Origin: Bordetella ansorpii
GTDB taxonomy: Bacteria > Pseudomonadota > Gammaproteobacteria > Burkholderiales > Burkholderiaceae_B
Assembly: GCF_900078315.1 (NCBI RefSeq)
Contig: NZ_FKBS01000014.1
Span: forward strand, 866,802-930,801
Length of the DNA: 64,000 bases
Direction: 5' to 3'
Shown piece after piece: positions 52,378-61,020 of the stretch. The first letter of the stretch is position 1, and every line of letters starts with the position of its first letter. The position numbers and the translations under genes were made by a program. The notes under the pieces were generated by a model that was not told the DNA's origin, did not search any database, and saw only the letters and a program-made list of their open reading frames with translations.

Positions 52378-53337
52378 ATGCTGAAGAAGCACCTGGGCGC
52401 TTTCGCCCTGATCGCAGGCCTCGTGCCCTTTACGCAGGCATGCGCCGAGTATCCCGAGCGGCCCATCCGCATGGTCGTGCCCTTCGCGGCGGGCGGCCCC
52501 GCCGACATGGTGGGCCGCGAGTTCGCGCAGTTGTTCGGCCAGAAGCTCGGCCAGCCCGTCGTGGTGGTCAACGCGGGCGGCGGCCATGGCGTGCCTGCCC
52601 TGAACCAGGTGCTGGGCCAGGAGGCCGATGGCTATACGCTGTTGATGCCGGCCTCGGGCAACATGACCATCCCGTCCAAGGCCATGGAAGGCAAGGACGT
52701 GCTGTCGCTGCTGGCGCCCATCAGCCTGCTGACCGAAAGCCCGCACGTGCTGGTGGTCAACGCGAAGATGCCGGTCAAGTCCGTGCAGGATCTCGTGGAC
52801 TACGCCCGCGCGCATCCCGGCAAGGTCAACTTCGGTTCGGCCGGCGTGGGCGGCGTGGCGCACCTGGGCATGGAGCTGTTCAAGAGCCAAGCCAAGGTCG
52901 ACGTGGTGCACGTGCCGTACCGCGGCACGTCGCAGGTGCTGACCGATCTGGCCTCCGGACAGGTGCAGGCGCTGTTCAGCAGCATGCCCTCGCTGAAACC
53001 GATGATCGACAAGGGCTCGGTGCGGGCGCTGGCCATGAGCGCGCCCAGCAAGGGCGGCGACACCGCCAGCCTGCCGGTGATCTCGCAGACTTTGCCGGGC
53101 GTGTCCTACACCACCTGGTATGCGCTGTTCGCCAAGGCGGGCACGCCGCCCGAGGTGCTGGACAAGCTCAACCGCGCCGTCGTCGAGACCCTGAAGAATC
53201 CGGAGCTCAACCAGAAATTCGCGTCGCAGGGCGTGGAATTCGTTTCCAGTACGCCGGCCGGGTTGAAGGACATCGTGCAACGCGATGCGCGCCAGTGGAC
53301 CAAGCTGATCGACCAGGCAGGCATCGTGATCGAGTGA
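52378..53337 (+). CDS. Bug family substrate-binding protein
   Basis: Periplasmic tripartite tricarboxylate-type SBP of 319 residues with a signal peptide ending near QACAE. YPERPIRMVVPFAAGGPADM, VVVVNAGGGHGVPAL, ADGYTLLMPASGNM, VNFGSAGVGGVAHLG, VHVPYRGTSQVLTDL and AGTPPEV identify the family. A strong AAAGGAGG ribosome-binding site stands 8 bases before the ATG. Co-directional with the GalB-like gene (103-base gap) and likely imports its substrate. Confidence 0.93.
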   Translation: MLKKHLGAFALIAGLVPFTQACAEYPERPIRMVVPFAAGGPADMVGREFAQLFGQKLGQPVVVVNAGGGHGVPALNQVLGQEADGYTLLMPASGNMTIPSKAMEGKDVLSLLAPISLLTESPHVLVVNAKMPVKSVQDLVDYARAHPGKVNFGSAGVGGVAHLGMELFKSQAKVDVVHVPYRGTSQVLTDLASGQVQALFSSMPSLKPMIDKGSVRALAMSAPSKGGDTASLPVISQTLPGVSYTTWYALFAKAGTPPEVLDKLNRAVVETLKNPELNQKFASQGVEFVSSTPAGLKDIVQRDARQWTKLIDQAGIVIE

Positions 53338-53517
53338 GCGGCGCCCGCGCCGGGTGCCGGCCGTATTCGGTTCGCGCCCGGCGGCTCCGATGCAGAAAGG
53401 CGCGCCAGCCGCGGGTCTGACGGTGTGGCAGGCATGGGGGCGATGGGCGGTTCGGCGCAGGGCTCATGGCCCTGGCCGAGAGGAAACCTGCTTGCCAAGC
53501 GGGCGGCTTTCTGGGTT

Positions 53518-53545
53518 AAATTGATATGTTATATCGTTTCAATTT
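53518..53545 (+). promoter_or_regulatory. Zur-like dyad upstream of the COG0523 GTPase gene
   Basis: AAATTGA (53518-53524) and TCAATTT (53539-53545) flank GATATGTTATATC (53523-53535, itself a GATAT/ATATC dyad). The left half TGATATGTTATA is like Zur sites; the right half is weaker. It ends 5 bases before the ATG at 53551, so binding would block transcription or the start. Confidence 0.5.
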
Positions 53546-53550
53546 AAACC

Positions 53551-54762
53551 ATGACCTCTCCCGCTTCCCATTCCCGCCTGCCCGTCACCGTCCTGTCGGG
53601 CTTTCTCGGCGCGGGCAAGACCACGCTGCTGAACCACATCCTGAACAACCGCGACGGCCGGCGCGTGGCGGTCATCGTCAACGACATGTCGGACGTCAAC
53701 ATCGACGCCGCGCTGGTGCGCGCGGGCGGCGCCGAGCTGTCCCGCACCGACGAGAAGCTGGTGGAGATGAGCAACGGCTGCATCTGCTGTACCTTGCGCG
53801 AGGACCTGCTGCTGGAGGTCGAGCGCCTGGCCCGGGAAGGCCGCTTCGACCAGCTCGTCATCGAATCGACCGGCATCTCCGAGCCGCTGCCGGTGGCCGA
53901 GACCTTCACCTTCGAAGGCGAGGACGGCCGCAGCCTGGGCGACATCGCGCGCCTGGACACTATGGTCACCGTGGTGGACGCCTGCAATTTCCTGCGCGAC
54001 TACGGCTCGCAGGACAGCCTGCAGGCGCGCGGCGAATCGCTGGGCGAGGAGGACGAGCGCACGGTGGTGGACCTGCTGATCGAGCAAGTCGAGTTCTGCG
54101 ACGTCATCGTGCTGAACAAGATGGACCTGGTCAGCGCAGAGGACCGCGATCGCCTGATGGCCATCCTGTCCTCGCTGAATCCGCGCGCCCGCATCGAGAC
54201 CGCCGAATTCGGCCGCGTGCCGCTGGACCGCGTGCTGGACACGGGCCTGTTCGATTTCACCGAAGCCTCCAAGGCGCCGGGCTGGCTGCGCGAACTGCGC
54301 GGCGAGCACACGCCCGAGACCGAGGAATACGGTATCCACAGCTTCGTCTACCGGTCGCGCCGGCCCTTCCATCCCGAACGCTTCTTTGCGCTGGTGCAGC
54401 AGGAATGGCCGGGCGTGGTGCGTTCCAAGGGCCACTTCTGGCTGGCCAGCCATCCCGAGATGGCGGGTTCGTGGTCGCAGGCGGGCGCCGTGGCCCGGCA
54501 TGGCGCGGCAGGATACTGGTGGGCCGCGGTGCCGCCCGACCAGTGGCCGGAGGACCCCGAATACCTGGCGGCCATCCGCGACAGCTGGACCGACGAGGTC
54601 GGCGATGCGCGCCAGGAACTGGTGCTGATCGGCATCGGCATGGACGAGGCGGCGCTGCGCGGCAAGCTGGATGCCTGCCTGCTGAGCGATGCCGAGATGG
54701 CGCGCGGCCCGCTGGTGTGGAAGTCCTGGAACAACCCGTTCACGGGATGGGATGAGCGATAG
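53551..54762 (+). CDS. COG0523/CobW family GTPase (zinc chaperone, ZigA/YciC-like)
   Basis: 403 residues. G1 P-loop GFLGAGKTT (17-25), the metal motif GCICC (76-80), switch [12 protein letters not shown] (G4), and a C-terminal CobW_C domain ([26 protein letters not shown]). The CxCC plus long C-terminal domain ([15 protein letters not shown]) is the pattern of the ZigA/YciC subgroup that handles zinc during starvation, and the upstream Zur-like dyad supports this. In this window znuCBA lies about 3 kb away under a similar site, so both would form one Zur regulon. Confidence 0.92.
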   Translation: MTSPASHSRLPVTVLSGFLGAGKTTLLNHILNNRDGRRVAVIVNDMSDVNIDAALVRAGGAELSRTDEKLVEMSNGCICCTLREDLLLEVERLAREGRFDQLVIESTGISEPLPVAETFTFEGEDGRSLGDIARLDTMVTVVDACNFLRDYGSQDSLQARGESLGEEDERTVVDLLIEQVEFCDVIVLNKMDLVSAEDRDRLMAILSSLNPRARIETAEFGRVPLDRVLDTGLFDFTEASKAPGWLRELRGEHTPETEEYGIHSFVYRSRRPFHPERFFALVQQEWPGVVRSKGHFWLASHPEMAGSWSQAGAVARHGAAGYWWAAVPPDQWPEDPEYLAAIRDSWTDEVGDARQELVLIGIGMDEAALRGKLDACLLSDAEMARGPLVWKSWNNPFTGWDER

Positions 54763-54944
54763 CCTGGCGCCGGGCCCGGTCTTGCGTTGACAGGCCCCAA
54801 TGCCGCAGCGCATCATCCTGGACCCGCCCGTCCGCGATGGTCGGGGTGGTTTTGCGCCGCCCCGCGCAGTATGTTTCCATAACGCCTTTTCGCCGCTCGG
54901 CTTTGCCGCACGCGGCGCTTCGTCTCGTTATCCGGGGAAACTAC

Positions 54945-56447
54945 ATGCGCAAAATCTGCCTCGCGCTGGCTGCGGCCGGCCTGCTCGCCAGCGGCGTCGC
55001 CGCCGCCCAATCCACGCTACGCATCGGCCTGCAGGACGACCCGGACGTGCTGGACCCGGCGCGCGCGCGTACCTTCGTCGGCCGTATCGTGTTCGCCTCG
55101 CTGTGCGACCGCCTGGTCGACATCACGCCCGACCTGAAGTTCGTGCCGCAGCTGGCCGAATCGTGGCAGACCAGCGAGGACGGCAAGTCGCTGACCTTCA
55201 AGCTGCGCCAGGGCGCTTTCTACCACGACGACACGCCGGTGGACGCGGCCTCGGTCAAGGCCAACCTGGAGCGCGCCATCGCGCTGCCCGACAGCAATCG
55301 CAAGAGCGAGCTGGTCAGCGTGGCCAGCGTCGAGGCGCCCGATGCGCACACCGTGGTGCTGCGCCTGAAGCAGCCCGACGCGGGCCTGCTGTCGCAACTG
55401 TCCGATCGCGCCGGCATGATGCAGTCGCCCGCCAGTTTCGACAAGGATCCCGGCGCCAAGCCGGTGTGTTCGGGCCCTTACCAGTTCAAGGAGCGCGTGC
55501 AGAACGACCGCATCGTGCTCGAGAAATTCCCCAAGTACTGGGACGCCGCCAACTATCATTTCGACCGCGTGGTGTTCACGCCGATGCCCGATTCCACGGT
55601 GCGCCTGAACAACCTGCGCGCGGGCGGCCTGGACATCGTCGAACGCATCGCGCCCAGCGACGCCAAGACCGTGAAGGACGATCCCAAGCTGACGCTCGAT
55701 GCCGTCACCGGCCTGGGCTTCCAGTCGTTCGCCGTCAACCTGGCCAACGGCAAGCGCGCCGACAACCCCCTGGCCAAGGACAAGCGCGTGCGCCAGGCGC
55801 TGGAGCTGGCCATCGACCGCGACGTGATCAACCAGGTGGTGGGCGAGGGCATGTTCCAGCCCGCGCACCAGCCGTTCCCGCCGGCCAGCTTCGCCTTCGA
55901 CAAAAACGTCGAGCACGCCGGCCGCGATCCGGAAAAGGCGAAGAAGCTGCTGAAGGAAGCGGGCTACGACCGCGTGAAATTCGAGATCACCTACGGCAAC
56001 AACACCACCATGCAACAGGTGTACGAGCTGGTGCAGGCCATGGGCGCCGAAGCCGGCTTCGACATCACGCTGCGTCCGATGGAGTTCGCCGCGCTGCAGT
56101 CCGCATTGCCCCGCGGTGACTTCGAAGTGGGCCAGACCGGCTGGTCGGGCCGGGTCGATCCGGGCGGCAACATCTTCCAGTACGTCAGTTGCAAGGGCAA
56201 CCTGAACGACGGCCGCTATTGCGATCCCCAGGTCGACAAGTGGCTGGCCGACGCCCAGGCCACCGCCGACGAAGGCCAGCGCCGCGCGTTGTATTCGCAG
56301 GTGCTGAAGAAGATGCAGGAAGATCGCCCCGCCATCTACCTGTACTACCTGCCGTGGGTGTTCGGCGTGCAGAAGACGGTGAAGGGCTTCGTGGCCTATC
56401 CCGACGGCCTGATCCGGCTGAAGGGCCTGACCATCGCCGGGAAGTGA
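54945..56447 (+). CDS. ABC transporter substrate-binding protein, family 5 (peptide/glutathione type)
   Basis: 500-residue periplasmic binding protein of the DppA/OppA/GsiB group, with signal peptide (CLALAAAGLLASGVAAAQ). RIGLQDDPDVLDPARARTFV, PDLKFVPQLAESWQTSEDGK, FKLRQGAFYHDD, CSGPYQFKERVQNDRIVLEK and VRQALELAIDRDVINQVVGEG are characteristic. GGGGAAA precedes the ATG. Stop overlaps the following GGT start (TGATG region). Pairing with gamma-glutamyltransferase suggests a gamma-glutamyl peptide or glutathione-like ligand. No permease or ATPase genes are adjacent. Confidence 0.92.
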   Translation: MRKICLALAAAGLLASGVAAAQSTLRIGLQDDPDVLDPARARTFVGRIVFASLCDRLVDITPDLKFVPQLAESWQTSEDGKSLTFKLRQGAFYHDDTPVDAASVKANLERAIALPDSNRKSELVSVASVEAPDAHTVVLRLKQPDAGLLSQLSDRAGMMQSPASFDKDPGAKPVCSGPYQFKERVQNDRIVLEKFPKYWDAANYHFDRVVFTPMPDSTVRLNNLRAGGLDIVERIAPSDAKTVKDDPKLTLDAVTGLGFQSFAVNLANGKRADNPLAKDKRVRQALELAIDRDVINQVVGEGMFQPAHQPFPPASFAFDKNVEHAGRDPEKAKKLLKEAGYDRVKFEITYGNNTTMQQVYELVQAMGAEAGFDITLRPMEFAALQSALPRGDFEVGQTGWSGRVDPGGNIFQYVSCKGNLNDGRYCDPQVDKWLADAQATADEGQRRALYSQVLKKMQEDRPAIYLYYLPWVFGVQKTVKGFVAYPDGLIRLKGLTIAGK

Positions 56448-58264
56448 TGATGGAATCCGGACACCGCATGTTCACCACACGCCCGGAGATCCTGGGCACG
56501 TTCGGCGTGGTCACGTCCACCCACTGGCTGGCCAGTGCGGCCGGCATGGCGATGCTGGAGCGTGGCGGCAACGCCTTCGACGCCGCCGTGGCCTCGGGCT
56601 TCGTGCTGCAGGTGGTCGAGCCGCACCTGGTGGGGCCGGCCGGCGAAGTGCCGATCGTGTTCCACAGCGCACGCACCGGCCGCACCGAGGTGTTGTGCGG
56701 ACAGGGCAGCACGCCGGCCGGCGCCACGCTGGACGGCTACCGCGCGCTGGGCCTGGACCTGATTCCCGGCAACGGCCTCTTGCCCGCGGTGATTCCGGGC
56801 GCCTTCGATGCGTGGATGCTGATGCTGCGCGACCACGGTACGATGCGCGTGCGCGACGTGCTCGAACCCGCCATCCATTACGCGGAGCACGGCCATGCGC
56901 TGATGCCGCGCATCTCCAACACCATCGCCGGCCTGAAGGACTTCTTCCAGCAGCACTGGCCCAGCACCGCCGAAGTCTACGTGCCCGGCGGCGTGGTGCC
57001 CGAGGCGCGCAAGCTGTTCCGCAATCCGGCGCTGGCGCGCACGTGGCAACGCGTGCTGCAGGAGGCCGAGGCGGCGGGCGCCGACCGCGAACGCCAGATC
57101 GAGGCCGCGCGCGACGCGTTCTACCGCGGCTTCGTGGCCGAAGCCATCGACCGCCACATGCGCCGCGAGGTGATGGACGAAAGCGGCCGCCCGCATCGCG
57201 GCGTGCTGACCGCCGACGACATGGCCGGCTGGTCGGCCGGTTACGAAGCGCCGCTGACCTACGACTACCACGGCTACACGGTGGCCAAGGCGGGCGCCTG
57301 GAGCCAGGGGCCGGTCTTCCTGCAGACGCTGGCGCTGCTCAAGGGCTTGGACCTGCAGAGCACCGGTTCTTCCAGCGCGGAATTCATCCATCGCGTCACC
57401 GAGGCCATGAAACTGGCCTTCGCCGACCGCGAGGCCTATTACGGCGACCCCACTTTCGTGGACGTGCCGTTGGCGCAACTGCTGTCCGACGAGTACAACG
57501 CGGCGCGCCGCGCGTTGATCGGCGAGCGCGCCTCGCACGAGTTGCGGCCGGGCACGCTCCCTGGCTTCGAGGCGCAGGTGGCGCGCGTGATGGACGTGCT
57601 GGGCCGCCTGTCGAAAGTGGCGCATGGCACGGCCGGCGCAGGCGAGCCGACCATGGCCGACATGCGCGCGTCGGTCAAGCGCGGCGACACCACGCACGTC
57701 GATGCCATCGACCGTTGGGGCAACATGGTGTCGGCCACGCCGTCGGGCGGCTGGTTCCAGTCCTCGCCCATCGTGCCCGAACTGGGCTTTGCGCTGAACA
57801 CGCGCGCGCAGATGTTCTGGCTGGAGCCCGGCCTGCCGGGCACGCTGGCGCCCGCCAAGCGCCCGCGCACCACGCTGACGCCCTCGCTGGCGCTGCGCGA
57901 CGGCAAGCCCTACATGGTGTTCGGCACGCCGGGCGGCGACCAGCAGGAGCAATGGCAACTGCTGCTGTTCCTGCGCCACGTGCACCACGGCCTGAACCTG
58001 CAGGAAGCCATCGACCAGCCGATGTCGCACACCATGCACTTCCCCAGCTCGTTCTACCCGCGCGACCGCAAGCCCGGTCACCTGGCCGCCGAAGCCTCGT
58101 TCGGCGCCGACGTACTGGCCGACCTGCGCGCACGCGGCCATCAGGTGGAAGAGGCGCCCGAATGGTCGGTGGGCAGGTTGACCGCTGCCACGCGCGACGA
58201 GGACGGCATCCTGCATGCGGCGGCGACGCCTCGGCTGATGCAGGCTTATGCGGTGGGGAGGTGA
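56447..58264 (+). CDS. Gamma-glutamyltransferase family protein
   Basis: Ntn-hydrolase precursor of 605 residues. LERGGNAFDAAVASGF near the N-terminus, VIPGAFDAWM, FADREAYYGDP and the autoprocessing site RGDTTHVDAID with catalytic Thr415 at the new N-terminus after cleavage. FGTPGGDQQ is the C-terminal G-G-x motif. The substrate-loop region reads HLVGPAGEVPIV instead of the usual glycine-rich GIGGGGF, and no signal peptide is evident, so it is a divergent, possibly cytoplasmic member (several such relatives act on other gamma-amides or cephalosporins). Co-transcribed with the binding-protein gene. Confidence 0.88.
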   Translation: MMESGHRMFTTRPEILGTFGVVTSTHWLASAAGMAMLERGGNAFDAAVASGFVLQVVEPHLVGPAGEVPIVFHSARTGRTEVLCGQGSTPAGATLDGYRALGLDLIPGNGLLPAVIPGAFDAWMLMLRDHGTMRVRDVLEPAIHYAEHGHALMPRISNTIAGLKDFFQQHWPSTAEVYVPGGVVPEARKLFRNPALARTWQRVLQEAEAAGADRERQIEAARDAFYRGFVAEAIDRHMRREVMDESGRPHRGVLTADDMAGWSAGYEAPLTYDYHGYTVAKAGAWSQGPVFLQTLALLKGLDLQSTGSSSAEFIHRVTEAMKLAFADREAYYGDPTFVDVPLAQLLSDEYNAARRALIGERASHELRPGTLPGFEAQVARVMDVLGRLSKVAHGTAGAGEPTMADMRASVKRGDTTHVDAIDRWGNMVSATPSGGWFQSSPIVPELGFALNTRAQMFWLEPGLPGTLAPAKRPRTTLTPSLALRDGKPYMVFGTPGGDQQEQWQLLLFLRHVHHGLNLQEAIDQPMSHTMHFPSSFYPRDRKPGHLAAEASFGADVLADLRARGHQVEEAPEWSVGRLTAATRDEDGILHAAATPRLMQAYAVGR

Positions 58265-58292
58265 GGGTGGGGGGAGTTGTTTGATGTAGGCC

Positions 58293-58432
58293 GTCCTCGG
58301 GGAGGGGGGTACTCGCCCGTGCCGGCCAAGTCGTCGGGCTCGGGCGCGCCAGCAGGCGCCCTCGGTCCCGCTACGCGGGACTGCCCCTCCTCCAATTGGC
58401 CGTCACGGGCGAGTACCCCCCTCCCCGAGGAC
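58293..58432. repeat. Structured inverted-arm repeat, copy 1
   Basis: A 140-bp element. Outer arms 58293-58321 and 58404-58432 are 29-bp perfect inverted repeats. Inside, CGGCCAA (58323-58329) pairs with TTGGCCG (58396-58402), then two hairpins follow: GGGCGC/GCGCCC (58342-58347, 58356-58361) and TCCCGC-TAC-GCGGGA (58366-58380). The core is nearly identical to the core of the copy at 58676-58803 in opposite orientation, but the outer arms are unrelated. Confidence 0.9.
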
Positions 58433-58675
58433 TACCGGCGTCGAAATGCGACGGTCCCAATCATCGTGGGCTGGGGGAATCGGAAAACACGCTTCTTGCG
58501 TGGCGAGGTGTTGGCTCGGAGCTGTTGTCTTGGACGTTGATGCGTAGTTGAGTCGCCGGTCGCATTGGGCGGGTTGTCTCCATCCTTCCCCAGTGGCGGT
58601 GATTGCCTCTTTGCAAGAACTCAACCGCCTGTTGGATCGACGGCATCGTCCGGATGTGGGCATGACGCGCTTGCA

Positions 58676-58803
58676 GCCTGTGCCTGTCAGCGGGGCCGTG
58701 ACGGCCAATTGGAGGAGGGGCAGCCGCGTAGCGGCCGAGGGCGCCTGCTGGCGCGCCCGAGCCCGACGACTTGGCCGGCGCGGCCCCGCTGACAGGCACA
58801 GGC
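58676..58803. repeat. Structured inverted-arm repeat, copy 2 (opposite orientation)
   Basis: A 128-bp element. Outer arms 58676-58698 and 58781-58803 are 23-bp perfect inverted repeats with a sequence different from copy 1. The core on the minus strand repeats copy 1: CGGCCAA (58702-58708) pairs with TTGGCCG (58771-58777), GGGCGC/GCGCCC hairpin retained, and the second hairpin shortened to CCGC-TAC-GCGG by paired loss of TC and GA. The whole stretch 58265-58824 has no gene; the 243 bases between the copies show no further feature I can name. Confidence 0.9.
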
Positions 58804-58824
58804 GGCTCAAGAACTCAAACACCC

Positions 58825-59733
58825 CTACAGACCCTGCGCTTTCCGGTCACTGTCAGACTGTTCCCGAAGCACCGCCACGAACTTCTCGGCATGCGACGTC
58901 CCGTTGTCGAAGCGTGAGCGCACCACGCTGGGGGTGAGCTTGATCTCCTCGGCCAGCGTCAACACCTGCAGGTCGGCCCAGGCCAACCCCGCCACCGTGT
59001 ACTCGTCCACCATCGCGATGCCCGCGCCCGCGCGCACCAATGCGCAGGCCACGTCCGTCTGGTGGATGTCCACGCGCGGGTGGATGGCGACGTTGGCCTT
59101 GCGGCACGCGGCGGCCAGGATCTGTCCGAAGGCGATGCCGGGGTCGTGCACGATCAGCGGATAGCGCGCCAGGTCGGTGAAGCTGACCTGGCGCTGCTGT
59201 CCCAGCTCGTGGCCGCGCGGCACCACGCACACCATGCGCCCCTCGTCGAAGGGCTCGGCCACCAGGTTGGCATGCTCCACCGGCAGCACCGACACCGCCA
59301 GGTCGACCTTGTTGCTCAGCACCTCTTGCGCCATGTCGGCCAGCAGCGTTTCATGGAAATGCAGGCGGATGTCGGGATAGCGCTTCATGAAGCGCGTGAT
59401 GGTGCGCGGCAGCAGCCCCTTGCTCAGGCTCGGGCTGGCGCTGATGCGCAGCATGCCGGAGGGCCCCTTGGCCAGGTTGCGCGAGAACGCATCCACGCGC
59501 AGGGCGTGTTGATAGAAGTCCTCGACTTCGCGGAACAGGGCGGTGCTCTCGGGCGTGGGCACCAGTTTGCCCTTGACCCGGTTGAACAGTTTCAACCCCA
59601 ACGTCTGCTCGGTATGCGCCACCAGCCGGCTGACGGCGGGTTGCGAGATGAACAGCAGTTTGGAGGCCCCGTTGATCGAGCCGGTCAGCATCACGGCTCG
59701 GAACACTTCCATCTGGCGCAGGCGAAAGTTCAT
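58825..59733 (-). CDS. LysR family transcriptional regulator
   Basis: 302 residues. HTH: MNFRLRQMEVFRAVMLTGSI, then ISQPAVSRLVAHTEQTLGLK and FNRVKGKLVPTPES. Effector domain from MLRISASPSLSKGLLPRTI, with VDLAVSVLP and AGAGIAMVDEYTVAGL. The S-I-N-G-A-S-K-L-L-F/H-I-S-Q-P-A-V-S pattern resembles NocR/OccR/GbpR-type regulators that sense opines or carboxylates. ATG 59733 is chosen; upstream in-frame codons are not family-like. It follows the Bug gene at 59923 in the same direction and probably regulates that run. Confidence 0.9.
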   Translation of the reverse strand: MNFRLRQMEVFRAVMLTGSINGASKLLFISQPAVSRLVAHTEQTLGLKLFNRVKGKLVPTPESTALFREVEDFYQHALRVDAFSRNLAKGPSGMLRISASPSLSKGLLPRTITRFMKRYPDIRLHFHETLLADMAQEVLSNKVDLAVSVLPVEHANLVAEPFDEGRMVCVVPRGHELGQQRQVSFTDLARYPLIVHDPGIAFGQILAAACRKANVAIHPRVDIHQTDVACALVRAGAGIAMVDEYTVAGLAWADLQVLTLAEEIKLTPSVVRSRFDNGTSHAEKFVAVLREQSDSDRKAQGL

Positions 59734-59922
59734 GGTCGTTATGGGTCTTGTGCGCGGACTGGATCGGTGCGCGGTGCCTGCGCCGGCTTGGCCGCGCGGC
59801 ATCGGCCGCGCGCCGGATGACGATGTCAATTCTGCCATAGCCGTCCGGCATGCCTGCAGGGCGGGCAGATCCACAGCCGCGACCTCCACGTGCGCATCGC
59901 CCGCCGCGCGCGGCGGCGTTCG

Positions 59923-60909
59923 TCAATCCAGCGTCAGCCTCGTGCGGGTCACCACGTCCTTGTAGACCCGGTATTCCTCGCGTATCTGCTGGCCGAACGC
60001 TTCGGGGCTGTTGGCCACGACGAACGAGCCGGTGTCCTCGATGCGCTTGCGCACCGCCGGATCGTTCAGCACCTTCACCGCAGCGGCATTGAGCCGTTGC
60101 ACCACCGCGGGCGGCATGCCCTTGGGACCGACCACGCCGTAGAACGCCAGGCGGTTGACGCCCGGCATGCCAGCCTCGGCCAGCGTCGGCACGTCGGGCA
60201 GCACCGGGACGCGTTGCGGCGCGGCCACCACCAGCGGCACCAGCTGGCCGCTCTTGATGAAGGGCAGGATGGACGGGATCTGGTCCAGCGTCATCGCCAC
60301 CTGTCCGGCCACGGTGTCGGCCAGGGCGGGGCCCGCGCCGCGGTAGGGAATGTGCGTGATGGACGTGCCCGTCTCGATCTTGAACATCTCCATCATCAGG
60401 TGCTGGATGCCGCCCTGGCCGGACGAGCCGTATGAATACTTGTCCGGCGCGCGCTTGAGGGTCTCGATGGCGGACTTCAGGTCCTTGCCCGCGAAGTCCT
60501 TGTTGACGGCGATCACGCTGGGCGTGGCGGCCAGGTTCACGATGGGCGTGAAGTCGGTCAGCGGGTCGTACGGCGTCTTGGGGTTGATGGCCGGGTTGGT
60601 GGCGATGGTCGAGATCGTGGAGATGCCGATGGCATAGCCGTCCGGTGCGGCGCGCACGATCTCGGCCGCGCCGATGGTGCCGCCGCCACCGCCCCGGTTT
60701 TCCACGATCACGGGCTGGCCCAGCTCGCGTCCCAGGGGTTCGGCCACCACGCGGGCGATCAGGTCGGTGGTGCCGCCCGCGGCGAACGGCACCACCAGCC
60801 GGATGGGCCGCGTGGGCCAGTCGGCGGGTTGCGCCTGGGCGGCGGGCAGGCCCGCCAGCGCCGCCGTCAGGGCGGCCGATGCCAACAGCAAACGTCGTTG
60901 CTCGATCAT
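59923..60909 (-). CDS. Bug family substrate-binding protein
   Basis: 328 residues with a signal peptide (LLLASAALTAALAGLPAAQA). WPTRPIRLVVPFAAGGTTDL, VIVENRGGGGGTIGA, PDGYAIGIST, YSYGSSGQGGIQHL, THIPYRGAGPALADTV and a conserved Asp-loop identify the Bug family. Downstream of the hydroxyacid and aldehyde dehydrogenase genes on the same strand; likely the importer component for their substrate. Confidence 0.93.
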   Translation of the reverse strand: MIEQRRLLLASAALTAALAGLPAAQAQPADWPTRPIRLVVPFAAGGTTDLIARVVAEPLGRELGQPVIVENRGGGGGTIGAAEIVRAAPDGYAIGISTISTIATNPAINPKTPYDPLTDFTPIVNLAATPSVIAVNKDFAGKDLKSAIETLKRAPDKYSYGSSGQGGIQHLMMEMFKIETGTSITHIPYRGAGPALADTVAGQVAMTLDQIPSILPFIKSGQLVPLVVAAPQRVPVLPDVPTLAEAGMPGVNRLAFYGVVGPKGMPPAVVQRLNAAAVKVLNDPAVRKRIEDTGSFVVANSPEAFGQQIREEYRVYKDVVTRTRLTLD

Positions 60910-61020
60910 GATGATGTCTCTTTATCGTTGTTGTGAAGCTGGCCGTCTTGCGCGGCCGGCAGGTGCGAACCCGCGCGCCGCGCGGGTGCGGCGGCGATCA
61001 CCGGTTCGGTAAAGCGGACG

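Noticed and set aside
58293-58803. CRISPR array, integron attC sites or tRNA-like genes
   Set aside because: Only two inverted copies, no regular spacers; no integrase or attC core sites; hairpin loops do not form an anticodon arm or tRNA T-arm.
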